Assembly: GCA_905194315.1 (NCBI GenBank)
Contig: CAJJRX010000027.1
Location: 1-28,766 of the forward strand
DNA length: 28,766 bases
Source of the DNA: an uncultured Sutterella sp.
Lineage (GTDB): Bacteria; Pseudomonadota; Gammaproteobacteria; Burkholderiales; Burkholderiaceae_F
Reading direction: 5' to 3'
Every line of letters starts with the position of its first letter. Within the stretch, counting starts at the first letter, position 1. Below, piece by piece: positions 6,730 to 15,789 of the stretch. The notes under the pieces were generated by a model, which was not told where the DNA came from, did not search any database, and saw nothing but the letters and a program-made list of their open reading frames with translations. The position numbers and the translations under genes are program-made.

Positions 6730-8106
6730 ATGAAATGGGTGATTCTTCCGACAGATCTGGTGGTGGCCGCACTCCTTGCGATCCTCGTTTTCTACTGCGC
6801 ATGGGTTGCACGCGAGCCCGTGCGGCGTCAGGCCTGGGCACGGGTATTCTCGCGCCCGTCGGCCGCCGTGGCCGCCACAGTGCTCGCACTTTTCACCGGG
6901 GTTGCCGCCCTTGACTCGGTGCACTTTCGCACCGCCATCGGCACGCCCGCACCCGGCGCCCCCGCCGTCTATTCGCCCGTGACCCGCTCCGCGCTCGAAT
7001 ACCTCATCACCGAAAAGCTCGATGCCGCCCATCCGGAGCGAAGCTACTCAAAGCCCTTTGCGCTTCGTGAATTCGATAAGAGCACCGTTGTGCGAGACGG
7101 CGTGAAAATCCGGGACTTTCAGCCGCTCAAGGCGCCGGCGGCGCACCCGGCCGACACGCTCACGCTGACGCTTCACGCGGGCGTCGGGGCTCTCACCGGT
7201 GCGCTCATCGCGGACCTTGTCCTCTGGGTGATCTTTGCGCTTGCCACCAGAAAATCCCCCTACCGCAGCCGCGCTCAGCGCGCGAGCATCATCACGGCCG
7301 TTGTCCTGTGTGCCGCGGCGGGCGCCGTCGCTGCCGTCTGGCCCTCACGCCATCCGTTCGGGACCGATGCCGTGGGCGCGGACGTGCTCCTTGAGGCCCT
7401 CTCCTCGATCAGAACCGCGCTGGTGATCGGGACGCTTGCCACGCTCTCCACGCTGCCCTTTGCCACGGTGCTGGGACTCGCCGCAGGCTACTTCAAGGGC
7501 TGGGTTGACGATGTGATTCAGTACCTGTACACAACGCTCAGCTCCATCCCCGGCGTGCTGCTCATCGCCGCGTCGGTGCTGATGATTCAGGGCTATATGG
7601 ATTCGCACCCCGATCTCTGGCAGACGGGGCTTGAGCGCGCCGACGTCAGACTCTTTGCGCTCTCGCTTATTATCGGGCTCACGGGCTGGTCAACGCTTGC
7701 CCGGCTGCTGCGCGCCGAGGCGCTCAAACTCTCCACGCTCGAATATGTCAAAGCCGCGCAGGCGCTCAACGTGAGTCACGCAGGGATTCTGCTTCGCCAT
7801 ATTCTCCCGAACGTCTGGCACATCGTGCTGATCGTGGCCGTGCTCGACTTCTCGGGGATTGTGCTCTACGAGGCGGTGCTCAGCTATGTGGGCGTCGGGG
7901 TTGACCCCTCGATGAACTCGTTTGGCACCATGATCAATGCCGCGCGAAGTGAGATGTCCCGCACCCCGATGGTGTGGTGGAATCTGCTCGCGGCCTTCCT
8001 TTTCATGCTCACGCTTGTGCTCTGCGCCAATGTGCTCGCCTCGGCCGTGCGTGATGCGTTCGATCCGCGCGCCGCAGGCCGCGTCAGTAAGGAGAAATCA
8101 AAATGA
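6730..8106 (+). CDS. ABC importer permease, DppC type, enlarged
   Basis: Encodes 458 aa, well above the usual 280-300 aa of DppC. The C-terminal half is a normal permease: HPFGTDAVGADVL, several membrane helices, and the coupling loop EYVKAAQALNVSHAGILLRH. The N-terminal half adds a first helix (about residues 6-28), an OppC_N-like helix and periplasmic stretch, then two further helices (about 150-172 and 188-206) before the core. The ATG at 6730 is chosen because AGGAGG ends 6 bases upstream; a TTG at 6724 abuts that site and is rejected. The gene ends in a 4-base overlap with the ATPase gene. Function in substrate passage with the DppB partner is secure; what the extra helices do is unknown, perhaps contacts with the anchored binding protein. 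Confidence 0.9.
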   Translation: MKWVILPTDLVVAALLAILVFYCAWVAREPVRRQAWARVFSRPSAAVAATVLALFTGVAALDSVHFRTAIGTPAPGAPAVYSPVTRSALEYLITEKLDAAHPERSYSKPFALREFDKSTVVRDGVKIRDFQPLKAPAAHPADTLTLTLHAGVGALTGALIADLVLWVIFALATRKSPYRSRAQRASIITAVVLCAAAGAVAAVWPSRHPFGTDAVGADVLLEALSSIRTALVIGTLATLSTLPFATVLGLAAGYFKGWVDDVIQYLYTTLSSIPGVLLIAASVLMIQGYMDSHPDLWQTGLERADVRLFALSLIIGLTGWSTLARLLRAEALKLSTLEYVKAAQALNVSHAGILLRHILPNVWHIVLIVAVLDFSGIVLYEAVLSYVGVGVDPSMNSFGTMINAARSEMSRTPMVWWNLLAAFLFMLTLVLCANVLASAVRDAFDPRAAGRVSKEKSK

Positions 8107-9962
8107 GCCGAGCGCAGACAAAAGCCGCAGGCGTCCCCTGCCGGAACGTGCTCCTTGAGCTTGATCACGTGGCGCTCAGCCTGCCCACCGCATCAGGGAA
8201 CGTGCTTGCGCTCTCGGACGTAAGCTTTACCGTGCGCCGGGGCGAAACCTATGCACTCGCCGGCGAGTCGGGCTGCGGCAAGAGTCTGACCGCCTCGGCC
8301 ATCATGCGGCTGCTGCCCGACGGGGCGAAACTTGTCGCCGGCGATATCCGCTTTGAGGGCGTGTCGCTTGCCGCACTCACCGAAAGCGAGATGCGGCGCT
8401 GGCGCGGACGGCGCATTGCCATGATTTTCCAGGAGCCCGGCACGGCACTCAATCCGGTGATGACGGTGGGTGATCAGATTGCCGAAGCGGTGGAACCGGG
8501 CGCGCTGCCCGCAGGGGTGAGTGTGAAGGAGGATGTGCTCCACTGGCTCGAGCGGGTCGGCCTGCCCGAGCCTCGGCAGACCGCGCGCAAATACCCGCAC
8601 GAGCTCTCGGGCGGACAGAAGCAGCGCATTCTCATTGCCATGGCGCTCGCGGCCCGGCCTTCGCTGATCATTGCGGACGAACCGACAACGGCACTTGACG
8701 TGACACTGCAGGCGCAGGTGCTCGAGCTCCTTAAAGACCTGCAGAAAGCCTACGGGCTCAGTATTCTGCTTATCACCCACGATCTTGCGGTCGTGCGCAG
8801 CAGCGCTGATCGTCTCAGCCTTCTCTACGCGGGCGAGACGATCGAGACCGCCCGGGTGGAGGACTTTTTCCGCCGTCCCCTGCACCCCTATGCGCAGGCG
8901 CTCTTCGGAGCGCTGCCCGGGGAAAACCGCACAGAGCCGCTTCGTCCGATCGAAGGCAGTGTGCCGGACCTCTTTAACCCGCCCGCGGGCTGCCGTTTTG
9001 CCCCGCGCTGCCCGTTTGCCCGAGAGGCGTGCCGGCGAAGCGCCCCGGCGCTCACCGCACTCTCAGACGAACGGCTCTTACGCTGCCCGGTGGCGGCCGC
9101 CGCACCGGAGGGTCTGCGCCGGAAGGCACCGGAATTGCCGGTTTCAGACGCCGCCCGCGAGCCTGCCCCCGCGCGACTCGCTGTCAGCCATCTCACCGTG
9201 CGCTACGGCTCGAGACTCTTTGCCCCACCCCCTGCGCCTGTGGTCCGTGACGTCTCCTTTACGCTTGCCGCCGGTGAAACCCTTGCGCTCGTCGGCGAAT
9301 CCGGGTCGGGCAAAACCACCACGGCGCTCGCCGTGCTGGGACTTCTCGGCCGGGGTGCCCGGGCTGCGGGCAGTGTCACGCTTGACAATGTGACCTATGA
9401 CCCGGGACGCGCCCGTGATCTGGCGGCGCTGCGGCGCCGTATCCAGGTGGTCTTTCAGGATCCCTTTGCCTCCCTCGACCCGAGAATGACAATCCGCGAG
9501 TCCCTCACCGAAGGCATGCGAAGTCTGCGCCCCGAGTGGGACGCCGCCAGGCGCGAGGCCCGTCTGCTTGAGCTCATTGAGGCGGTGGGGCTTCCGCAGG
9601 ATGCGCTCGAACGGCTCCCGCACGCCTTCTCAGGCGGTCAGCGCCAGCGTGTGGCCATTGCCCGTGCGCTTGCGCCCGAGCCCGAGATCATCATCTGTGA
9701 CGAGCCTACCAGCGCGCTTGATGTCTCGGTGCAGGCCCAGATTCTCAATCTTCTGCGCCGCCTGCAGCGTGAGAAAAACCTTGCCTATCTCTTTATCACG
9801 CACAATTTTGCGGTGGTGGGCTATATGGCCGACCGGATTGCCGTGATGCAAAAGGGAGAGATAGTGGAGACGGGCGACGCAAAGACGGTACTCTCCGCGC
9901 CCTGCCATCCCTACACCGGAAAACTCCTTGAAAGTGTACCGGTGCTGATGCCTGAGACTTAG
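8103..9962 (+). CDS. ABC importer ATPase with two fused nucleotide-binding domains (DppD-DppF fusion)
   Basis: Encodes 619 aa, similar in layout to E. coli GsiA and YejF. Domain 1 has Walker A GESGCGKS (54-61), signature LSGGQKQR (168-175) and Walker B LIIADEP (188-194). It ends in the oligopeptide-transporter C-terminal region with Cys297, Cys303, Cys310 and Cys328, a spacing seen in family members that bind an iron-sulfur cluster. Domain 2 has Walker A GESGSGKT (398-405), signature FSGGQRQR (509-516) and Walker B IIICDEP (529-535). Both sites look catalytically intact. AAGGAG precedes the ATG, which overlaps the permease stop. It completes a four-subunit importer; a hairpin terminator follows directly. 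Confidence 0.95.
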   Translation: MSRAQTKAAGVPCRNVLLELDHVALSLPTASGNVLALSDVSFTVRRGETYALAGESGCGKSLTASAIMRLLPDGAKLVAGDIRFEGVSLAALTESEMRRWRGRRIAMIFQEPGTALNPVMTVGDQIAEAVEPGALPAGVSVKEDVLHWLERVGLPEPRQTARKYPHELSGGQKQRILIAMALAARPSLIIADEPTTALDVTLQAQVLELLKDLQKAYGLSILLITHDLAVVRSSADRLSLLYAGETIETARVEDFFRRPLHPYAQALFGALPGENRTEPLRPIEGSVPDLFNPPAGCRFAPRCPFAREACRRSAPALTALSDERLLRCPVAAAAPEGLRRKAPELPVSDAAREPAPARLAVSHLTVRYGSRLFAPPPAPVVRDVSFTLAAGETLALVGESGSGKTTTALAVLGLLGRGARAAGSVTLDNVTYDPGRARDLAALRRRIQVVFQDPFASLDPRMTIRESLTEGMRSLRPEWDAARREARLLELIEAVGLPQDALERLPHAFSGGQRQRVAIARALAPEPEIIICDEPTSALDVSVQAQILNLLRRLQREKNLAYLFITHNFAVVGYMADRIAVMQKGEIVETGDAKTVLSAPCHPYTGKLLESVPVLMPET

Positions 9963-9970
9963 GAGAAAGC

Positions 9971-9992
9971 CGCCTGCTGCAGGCGTTTTCTT
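9971..9992 (+). terminator. Terminator of the ABC operon
   Basis: CGCCTG (9971-9976) and CAGGCG (9980-9985) form a 6-bp stem with a 3-nt loop, followed by TTTTCTT. It starts 8 bp after the ATPase stop codon. The stem is short but position and T tract fit. Confidence 0.55.
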
Positions 9993-10012
9993 CAGCGCAG
10001 AGCGCAAAAACT

Positions 10013-10042
10013 CCGACAGCGGCCGAAAAACTCGGATAAGAT
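10013..10042 (+). promoter_or_regulatory. Possible promoter of the UspA gene
   Basis: CCGACA (10013-10018) and TAAGAT (10037-10042) are spaced 18 bp, each matching 4 of 6 consensus bases. The site lies between the ABC terminator and the UspA gene and would give a leader of about 77 nt. No other -10/-35 pair in this gap looks better. Confidence 0.35.
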
Positions 10043-10126
10043 GGTAGGCATAGACCGACAAACTCAACGGACATGCCGCGCCGGACGACTTTCTCACCTG
10101 ACGGGCGGCATGCGGAGGTAAACCTG

Positions 10127-11035
10127 ATGAAAATTTTTGTCCCCGTCGACGGCTCCGAATACAGTCTGCGCGCACTCGAATACCTGAAGATTCAGTCCGA
10201 GCTGCCCTGGGATAACCCGGAGGTGGAGGTGTTCTTCGCGATTGAACCCGTGCCCGCGCGCATCTATGCGCACGAAACGCAGCAGGAGCTCGACGCGTAC
10301 TACGAAAAAGAGGCTCAGGCCGTCTTTAAGAAGGTCCGTCACGTGCTCGAAGGCTCGAGCCTGAAGCCGCACTACAGCTACGGGATCGGCGATACGGTCG
10401 AGGCGATTGACAGGGCCATCGAGGCTTTTGACCCGGATCTGGTGATTGTGGGCACACACGGCCGCGGCACGCTGCGCAGCTTCCTCTTCGGGAGCGTCTC
10501 CAACAGCATTCTCGCCACGACCAACCGTCCGATGCTTGTGATTCGCGATGTGATTCCGCCCGATCAGAACGCCATCAAGGTGGGGCTTGCCGTTGACGGC
10601 TCCGAGTACAGTCTCGCCGCCGCGCGCTTTGTGATTGACAACCGCGAGCTCTTTGGCCCGAAGGCGAAATTCATCCTTGCCAATGTGGTGCCCGACTTCA
10701 AGTCGATCGCCATGCCTTCGCGCGCCGGTGTGCCGATTTCAGTGATGAGTGAAGAGGAGGTGCTGGAGTATCAGAACACGCAGTTCAACAAAGCGGTCAA
10801 TCCCGCAAAAGCCCTCTTTGATGAGGCGGGCATTCCCGTGACGCTCAAGCGCCTTTGCGGGGAACCGGGCGTGGAGATGGCTGAGCTTGCCGACAGTGAG
10901 GCGCTCGACATTCTGGTGCTCGGCTCTCACGGGTACGACAACTTTGAGGCTGCCGTTCTCGGGAGCGTTGCCACGCGTATCGCCTCCATGGCCAAAGCGC
11001 CGCTCCTTATTATCCGCTCGGGCACCAAAGGGTGA
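10127..11035 (+). CDS. Tandem universal stress protein (UspA family)
   Basis: Encodes 302 aa in two UspA repeats, each starting with the family pattern (MKIFVPVDGSEYS and KVGLAVDGSEYS). Both repeats keep the ATP-binding motif G-x2-G-x9-G-S: GTHGRGTLRSFLFGS in the first and GSHGYDNFEAAVLGS in the second, so both probably bind ATP. Such cytoplasmic proteins help cells survive starvation and other stresses; the exact mechanism varies. The start at 10127 is preferred over an in-frame ATG at 10073 because GGAGG lies 8 bases upstream and the protein then begins at the conserved first strand. It appears to be transcribed alone, with a terminator on each side. Confidence 0.92.
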   Translation: MKIFVPVDGSEYSLRALEYLKIQSELPWDNPEVEVFFAIEPVPARIYAHETQQELDAYYEKEAQAVFKKVRHVLEGSSLKPHYSYGIGDTVEAIDRAIEAFDPDLVIVGTHGRGTLRSFLFGSVSNSILATTNRPMLVIRDVIPPDQNAIKVGLAVDGSEYSLAAARFVIDNRELFGPKAKFILANVVPDFKSIAMPSRAGVPISVMSEEEVLEYQNTQFNKAVNPAKALFDEAGIPVTLKRLCGEPGVEMAELADSEALDILVLGSHGYDNFEAAVLGSVATRIASMAKAPLLIIRSGTKG

Positions 11036-11064
11036 CCGGGCGGCTGATGCCGCACACAAACGTT

Positions 11065-11100
11065 CGGGGCGCCGCTCACAAAGAGGCGCCCCGTTTTTTT
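11065..11100 (+). terminator. Strong intrinsic terminator after the UspA gene
   Basis: CGGGGCGCC (11065-11073) and GGCGCCCCG (11085-11093) form a perfect 9-bp GC-rich stem with an 11-nt loop, followed by seven T. It lies 30 bp after the UspA stop and 25 bp before the converging end of recD. Confidence 0.92.
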
Positions 11101-11124
11101 GCGCTTTATCGCAAAAGCGTTCCC

Positions 11125-13272
11125 TTACGGGAGTATTTCACCAAGTCTTGCGTTCAGGCCGCTCGTACGTTCAAGCGAGCGGGCCATGGACTGTGCGAGC
11201 ACGCGCTCTTCCCCGAAAAGGTGCACAACACCCCTGGTGCGGGTCACCCCCGTGTAGAGCAGCTCGCGGGAGGCAAGCCTGCGCACGCCGGGATTCGGAA
11301 GAAACACCCCCACCTCCTGAAAGTCCGAGCCCTGGGACTGGTGAATCGTCATGGCGAAAGCGGTCTCGTGGCGCGGCAGCAGCACCGGACGGAAGCGTCT
11401 GCCGTCCATGAAGTCGGCCACCCATTCGTCTGTGGGCGTGCCGCTCTCATCGAGCGCGGGCAGTATCACCGCCACGTCTCCGTTGAAAACCCCGAGCAGG
11501 TCGTGGTTCTGTCGCACGATCAGAAGACGTCCCGGGAAGTCGCCCGGCAAAGCGCTCCGCCGCCCGCCGTCTCCGTCCGCTCCCACCTCGGGCGAGGCGT
11601 TCTCGTCATAGAAACCGGCCGCCTGCAGCTGCCCGAGAAGCCGCATCGTAAAGTAGTCGTTGATGGCACTCACACTGTGCGCCCCGTCGCGCTGTGCGCA
11701 AAGCGCACGCCGCTCGAGCACGGCGCGGATAAAGGGGTCGTAGGCGTCGCGGTAGGCCTGTGCGCTGCGGGCGTTGAGCAGCGTGAGCAGAGGCTGCCAG
11801 TAGTTCTCGAAATACCCGTCAAGCCACGTGAGCTCCTCAGGGGTAAGTCCGTAGAAGCGAAAATCACGCTGCGCCTTCTCATCCATGGCCTCAAGCGTGG
11901 CAGGGAGCTCATGCCACTGTGCCCGGTAGGTGCCGTCATCGCCACCCGGCCCGCCAAGCATGCTGACGAGCGCGCGGGTGTTCTCTGCAACACTCTCGCC
12001 GGTTTCCTGATTGATGCGCCGGGCGACCTGATCGATCAGCCCGCCCGTGCGGAAACGGTGACTCGTGGTGAGCATTGTGGTGTTGGCACTGAGCGGTCCG
12101 GTGGCGTCGGAAATATCAGCAAAAACACTCCCCGGTCCCACGGCGGCGAGCTGATGCTTGTCGCCCAGAACCACAACGCGGGTATCCCCGCCCACGGTAC
12201 TCAGAATCCGTGTCGCCAGATGCGTGTCCATCATACTCGCCTCGTCAATCACGAGCACATCGCAGTCAAGGGGGTTCCCGGGACCCGGGCGCTCGCCGTT
12301 GGGCATCGGGGTGACCAGCCACTTGTGCAGGGTGCGCTCGACAATTTTCACCTTGCCGGGGTCACTGAGCACGCTGAGCTCCTGCGCAAGCGTGCTGTCG
12401 CTGAGAAGCCCCGTGATGGACTCGTGCAGCCGCCCCGTGGCCTTGCCGGTGGGGGCGGCCAGATAAAAGCGCAGCGCCCGGTCCGGACTGGCATTCAGGA
12501 TCGCCATCAGGGCGAGCATCACCCCGACAGTGCGGGTCTTGCCCGTGCCCGGTCCCCCGCTCACGATGCTGAGCGCATGCGTGAGGGCGAGTTCAATGGC
12601 GGCCTGCTGCGCGGCATCGCACCCCGAGCGGCTGCACACCGATTTCACGGCCCCCTGTGCTGTTGCGCTGAGCGAAAAGGTTTTGCCCGCAAGCCGCGCA
12701 AGGGCGCCGGCGAGGCGCAGCTCCTCCTCAAAGAAGCGTGTGAGATAGAGTCTTGCCCCCTCACCCTCCCCGTCCCGCACAAAGGGCGGCATCGGGGTAA
12801 AAGGGGTGTTCTGGCGACCGCGGCCGGCGCGGTTTTTCTCAATGACCATGTAGCCCGGCACATCGGCGGCCAGTCCGGCCTTCACCAGCCGGTCAAGCCT
12901 CGCTCCCCAGTGCGCGGGGGTGACGGACGGCTCAATCTCCGTCATCTCGGCGGGCGTCGTGCAGACGCTCCCCAGCCGTGCACTCTCTTCGACGGCACAA
13001 CTCAGCACATCGAGTGTGTCTTTAAGTTCGTCGTCAAGCGTCGTGCTGCGTTCACGTTCGTGAATCTGCGCGAGAAGCCGCGCGAGCGTCGAGCGCCACT
13101 GACCGGTCGCGGGCGAGCCCGGCACCGCGGCTGCCGCCGGCGGCATGGCGACCGGAGCCGCCACGCTCGCCCCCTTGGCCGTATCTGCCTCCCCCTGCTC
13201 CCCGGCCTCAAAAAGGCCTTCCAGACTGAGCTGCCCCTCGGGGACAGCGCGACGGGATTTTCGTTCTGCCAT
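11125..13272 (-). CDS. recD: Exodeoxyribonuclease V subunit alpha (RecD helicase)
   Basis: Encodes 715 aa, the 5'-3' helicase motor of RecBCD. Helicase superfamily 1B motifs are clear: Walker A GGPGTGKT (239-246), Walker B VLVIDEASMMD, and the late motifs AFAMTIHQSQGSDF and LLYTGVTRTRG. The first 60 residues are a low-complexity, Ala/Pro-rich extension that ends before the RecD fold. It follows recB by only 6 bp, and GAAGAAGG overlapping the recB stop serves as its ribosome-binding site, so it is the last gene of a recC-recB-recD operon. The reading frame is intact. A converging strong terminator belongs to the UspA gene on the other strand. No separate terminator for recD was identified with confidence. 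Confidence 0.95.
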   Translation of the reverse strand: MAERKSRRAVPEGQLSLEGLFEAGEQGEADTAKGASVAAPVAMPPAAAAVPGSPATGQWRSTLARLLAQIHERERSTTLDDELKDTLDVLSCAVEESARLGSVCTTPAEMTEIEPSVTPAHWGARLDRLVKAGLAADVPGYMVIEKNRAGRGRQNTPFTPMPPFVRDGEGEGARLYLTRFFEEELRLAGALARLAGKTFSLSATAQGAVKSVCSRSGCDAAQQAAIELALTHALSIVSGGPGTGKTRTVGVMLALMAILNASPDRALRFYLAAPTGKATGRLHESITGLLSDSTLAQELSVLSDPGKVKIVERTLHKWLVTPMPNGERPGPGNPLDCDVLVIDEASMMDTHLATRILSTVGGDTRVVVLGDKHQLAAVGPGSVFADISDATGPLSANTTMLTTSHRFRTGGLIDQVARRINQETGESVAENTRALVSMLGGPGGDDGTYRAQWHELPATLEAMDEKAQRDFRFYGLTPEELTWLDGYFENYWQPLLTLLNARSAQAYRDAYDPFIRAVLERRALCAQRDGAHSVSAINDYFTMRLLGQLQAAGFYDENASPEVGADGDGGRRSALPGDFPGRLLIVRQNHDLLGVFNGDVAVILPALDESGTPTDEWVADFMDGRRFRPVLLPRHETAFAMTIHQSQGSDFQEVGVFLPNPGVRRLASRELLYTGVTRTRGVVHLFGEERVLAQSMARSLERTSGLNARLGEILP

Positions 13273-13278
13273 AGTGCT

Positions 13279-15789
13279 TTAACCTTCTTCTGTCTGTGCA
13301 AGCCGGGTGCGGATTTCCGTCACGGCACTCTCTTCGTTGATATTGCCCGCAAGATAGTCATCGAGCAGATCGAGGACGGCCGGGAACACCGTATCCCGGT
13401 ACACGCCCCCTGCGAGCCCGTCGTCGGTAAGATTTTCGGGCGCCACACCGCGCAGGAACACATAAAGCGCCCCGCCCACCATGTCGTCACTGAAGCGGCT
13501 CCCGAGCCGGTTTTTCAAAAGCCGGCGCAGTGCCACCGCATAAATGAGGTACTGCAGACGGTAATGCTTTTTCGTCATCTCCTCAGCGATGGCGGCCTGT
13601 GTGAAATCGCGCCGGGTAAGCGCCCCGCAGACGTTACTCTTCCAGTCGAGAATCCAGTAGCGGCCGTCAGCGCAAAACGCAAGGTCGATAAAGCCCTGCA
13701 GGAACCCTTCGAGCATATTGTCCGAGAGGTTGCTGATTTCATACTCGGGCCCCATGGCGGCGAGCAGCCGCCTGAGGCCGGCGGTGCTCACCCCTTCGGC
13801 CGCGCTGATAAGAAAGTACATTTCCGCGATTTTCTCCGCTCCGGCGAGCATGCTGAGGCTGAACCCCGGGAGCATCTGTGCGTTGAGCACATGGCGCAGA
13901 ATATCCGCTGCGGTTTTCACCGCCTCGCGTCGTGCCTCGCCGGAAAGCGTAAGGCGGGCGGCAATGCACGCTTCGGCCAGCGCCTGGCGCGCTTTTTCCC
14001 CTTCGCTGTCCTCACGGGCGTGAAGCGCAAAGTCCGCCTTCTCAAACATCTCGTGCAGACACTGCCCGGGCTCGGCACCGCGCGGGAAACGCGCGATCTC
14101 ATCGTCGGGCGCCGCAGTCGCCTGAGCCTCGCTCCGCCCGGCGCTCTCTTTCATCGTAAAGCGCGGGTAGCTGCCCGGGTCGAGCACCTGACGCGAGAGC
14201 CCGGTAAAACTCCAGGTCCGCCAGGCAGCCGGTACAGGCTTGCCTCGCGAGCGGGCAAGCGTGAGCGCGGGCGGGGTCTGCGTGCTCATCTGCGCAAGCG
14301 GTGCGGGCGGCGGCAGGGCCGTGACGTCAATCACTTCAACCTCACCCGCCTCTTTGGCGATCCAGTTCTGAAGGGCGTCGAGCAGCGGGCGGGTTGCCAC
14401 CTTCTGAACGCCTTCAGCCTCACAGAGCATGCGGGCAAACACCTTGAGGCCGCTGCCGTGAATCGTGTCGGTTTTCGCGGCGGAGGCGGCCTTCATCACC
14501 CAGCAGAGCGCAAGGTGGGCTCTGGCGCGGGTGAAGGCCACGTAGAGAAGCCGTGCGAGCTCCTCCTCGTCTTCCTGCTGTGCCTCCTCATCCTTCACGC
14601 CGGGGTAGCCGATTTTGAGCACGCGCTCCACAGCCGCCCCCTGCTGACGGCGCGAGCTCGCAAAAAGCGATTTGCCGTCGGGTCGCGCCGAGAGCGAAAG
14701 TACCGAGCTCACAAACACAATCGGGTATTCCAGGCCCTTGGAGGCGTGAATCGTGGAGATTTCAACAAGACCGCGGTTGGCGGTGAGCCGGCAGGCGCGC
14801 TCCTCCTTTTTCTGCTCCATCATGGCGACAAACCGCTCAAGGAGCCCCGCGGGTGTGCGGTAGCGCATCCCTTCGGCGTGCAGAAGCTCGATGATATGCG
14901 CATAGTTCGTGAGCGCCTCGTCGCCTTCGAGCGTGGAGAGGAGCCTTGCGGTGGTGCGGTGGTGCGAGAACAGATCGCGAAACGCCGCCGCGATACCGAT
15001 CTGCACCCAGAGCCGGCGTGCTTCGAGAAATTCTGTTCGCAGTTCACTCTTGGCGCTGTCGGTGAGCGCTTCAATGTCGCTCAGCGTCATGCCGAAAATG
15101 CGCGTAGCGAGCGCAAGCCGCAGCAGTCCCTCATGCCCGGGGTTCTGAATCGCCTCGAGCACATAACGGATTTCCTGCGCTTCGCGCGTCGCACACACGT
15201 CGTCCTGACCGCGGGCAAGTGTGCGTACACCAAGCTTTGAAAAGGCTCGGCGGAAGTCGGCGATTTCCGAGCGCGAGCGGCAGAGAATGGCAATATCCCC
15301 GGCGTGCACGCGGCGCACCGGTGTGCCCGGGGGCAGCCCGACGGCTCCCTCGGGCGGGGTCTGCGCCTCGGCGGCGGGCGCCGTTATCCAGAGCGCGCCT
15401 GCGGCCGCCTCTGTGAGCAGCTCGAGCACGCGGGCAACAACCCAGTCCTGCGCATCGGCCTTTTTCACGCCGGCCATCGGCTCAATGCCGCCCACAATCT
15501 CCACGGCGCTCACGCTCTCAAATACCCCATCCTTCAGGGAAAAGAGCATGGCTCCCGAGTGGTGCGCCGACACCGGCGTGTAGTCGAGCTGCGGGTTGAG
15601 AAACACACTGCCTCTGACCGGGTCATAAGGCTCAAAGAGGTCGTTGAGCGCCTCAACGAGCGGGCGCGCCGAGCGGAAATTCGTTGTGAGACTTGCCACC
15701 GACCCTGCCGATAGCCGCGAGCGCAGCATCAGATAGACCTGCAGGTCGGCGCCGCGAAAGCGGTAGATGGCCTGCTTGGGGTCCCCCAC
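13279..15789 (-). CDS. recB: RecB C-terminal fragment (helicase motifs III-VI and nuclease)
   Basis: Read from a GTG at 15789 this gives 836 aa starting at motif III, GDPKQAIYRFRGADLQ. It then has TTNFRSA, STIHASKGLEYP (motif V), LLYVAFTRARAHLAL (motif VI) and the C-terminal RecB-family nuclease: LQGFIDLAF, then ILDWKSN (the metal-binding Asp-x-Lys) and the YRLQYLIYA motif. The nuclease residues are intact. The GTG is not a credible natural start; it lies mid-domain and has no clear ribosome-binding site. The true frame runs upstream to about 15.86 kb and joins the N-terminal fragment. Confidence 0.8.
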   Translation of the reverse strand: MGDPKQAIYRFRGADLQVYLMLRSRLSAGSVASLTTNFRSARPLVEALNDLFEPYDPVRGSVFLNPQLDYTPVSAHHSGAMLFSLKDGVFESVSAVEIVGGIEPMAGVKKADAQDWVVARVLELLTEAAAGALWITAPAAEAQTPPEGAVGLPPGTPVRRVHAGDIAILCRSRSEIADFRRAFSKLGVRTLARGQDDVCATREAQEIRYVLEAIQNPGHEGLLRLALATRIFGMTLSDIEALTDSAKSELRTEFLEARRLWVQIGIAAAFRDLFSHHRTTARLLSTLEGDEALTNYAHIIELLHAEGMRYRTPAGLLERFVAMMEQKKEERACRLTANRGLVEISTIHASKGLEYPIVFVSSVLSLSARPDGKSLFASSRRQQGAAVERVLKIGYPGVKDEEAQQEDEEELARLLYVAFTRARAHLALCWVMKAASAAKTDTIHGSGLKVFARMLCEAEGVQKVATRPLLDALQNWIAKEAGEVEVIDVTALPPPAPLAQMSTQTPPALTLARSRGKPVPAAWRTWSFTGLSRQVLDPGSYPRFTMKESAGRSEAQATAAPDDEIARFPRGAEPGQCLHEMFEKADFALHAREDSEGEKARQALAEACIAARLTLSGEARREAVKTAADILRHVLNAQMLPGFSLSMLAGAEKIAEMYFLISAAEGVSTAGLRRLLAAMGPEYEISNLSDNMLEGFLQGFIDLAFCADGRYWILDWKSNVCGALTRRDFTQAAIAEEMTKKHYRLQYLIYAVALRRLLKNRLGSRFSDDMVGGALYVFLRGVAPENLTDDGLAGGVYRDTVFPAVLDLLDDYLAGNINEESAVTEIRTRLAQTEEG

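Noticed and set aside
11032..15240. A 1402-codon open frame on the plus strand opposite recD and recB
   Set aside because: It is antisense to well-identified RecD and RecB motifs, has no recognisable domain, and is rich in Arg, His and Gly as expected from the complement of GC-biased codons. Similar antisense frames lie opposite the flavoprotein (1694-3151), recC (19128-20354), ferric-reductase-like (21619-23103) and DUF262 (25424-26944) genes.
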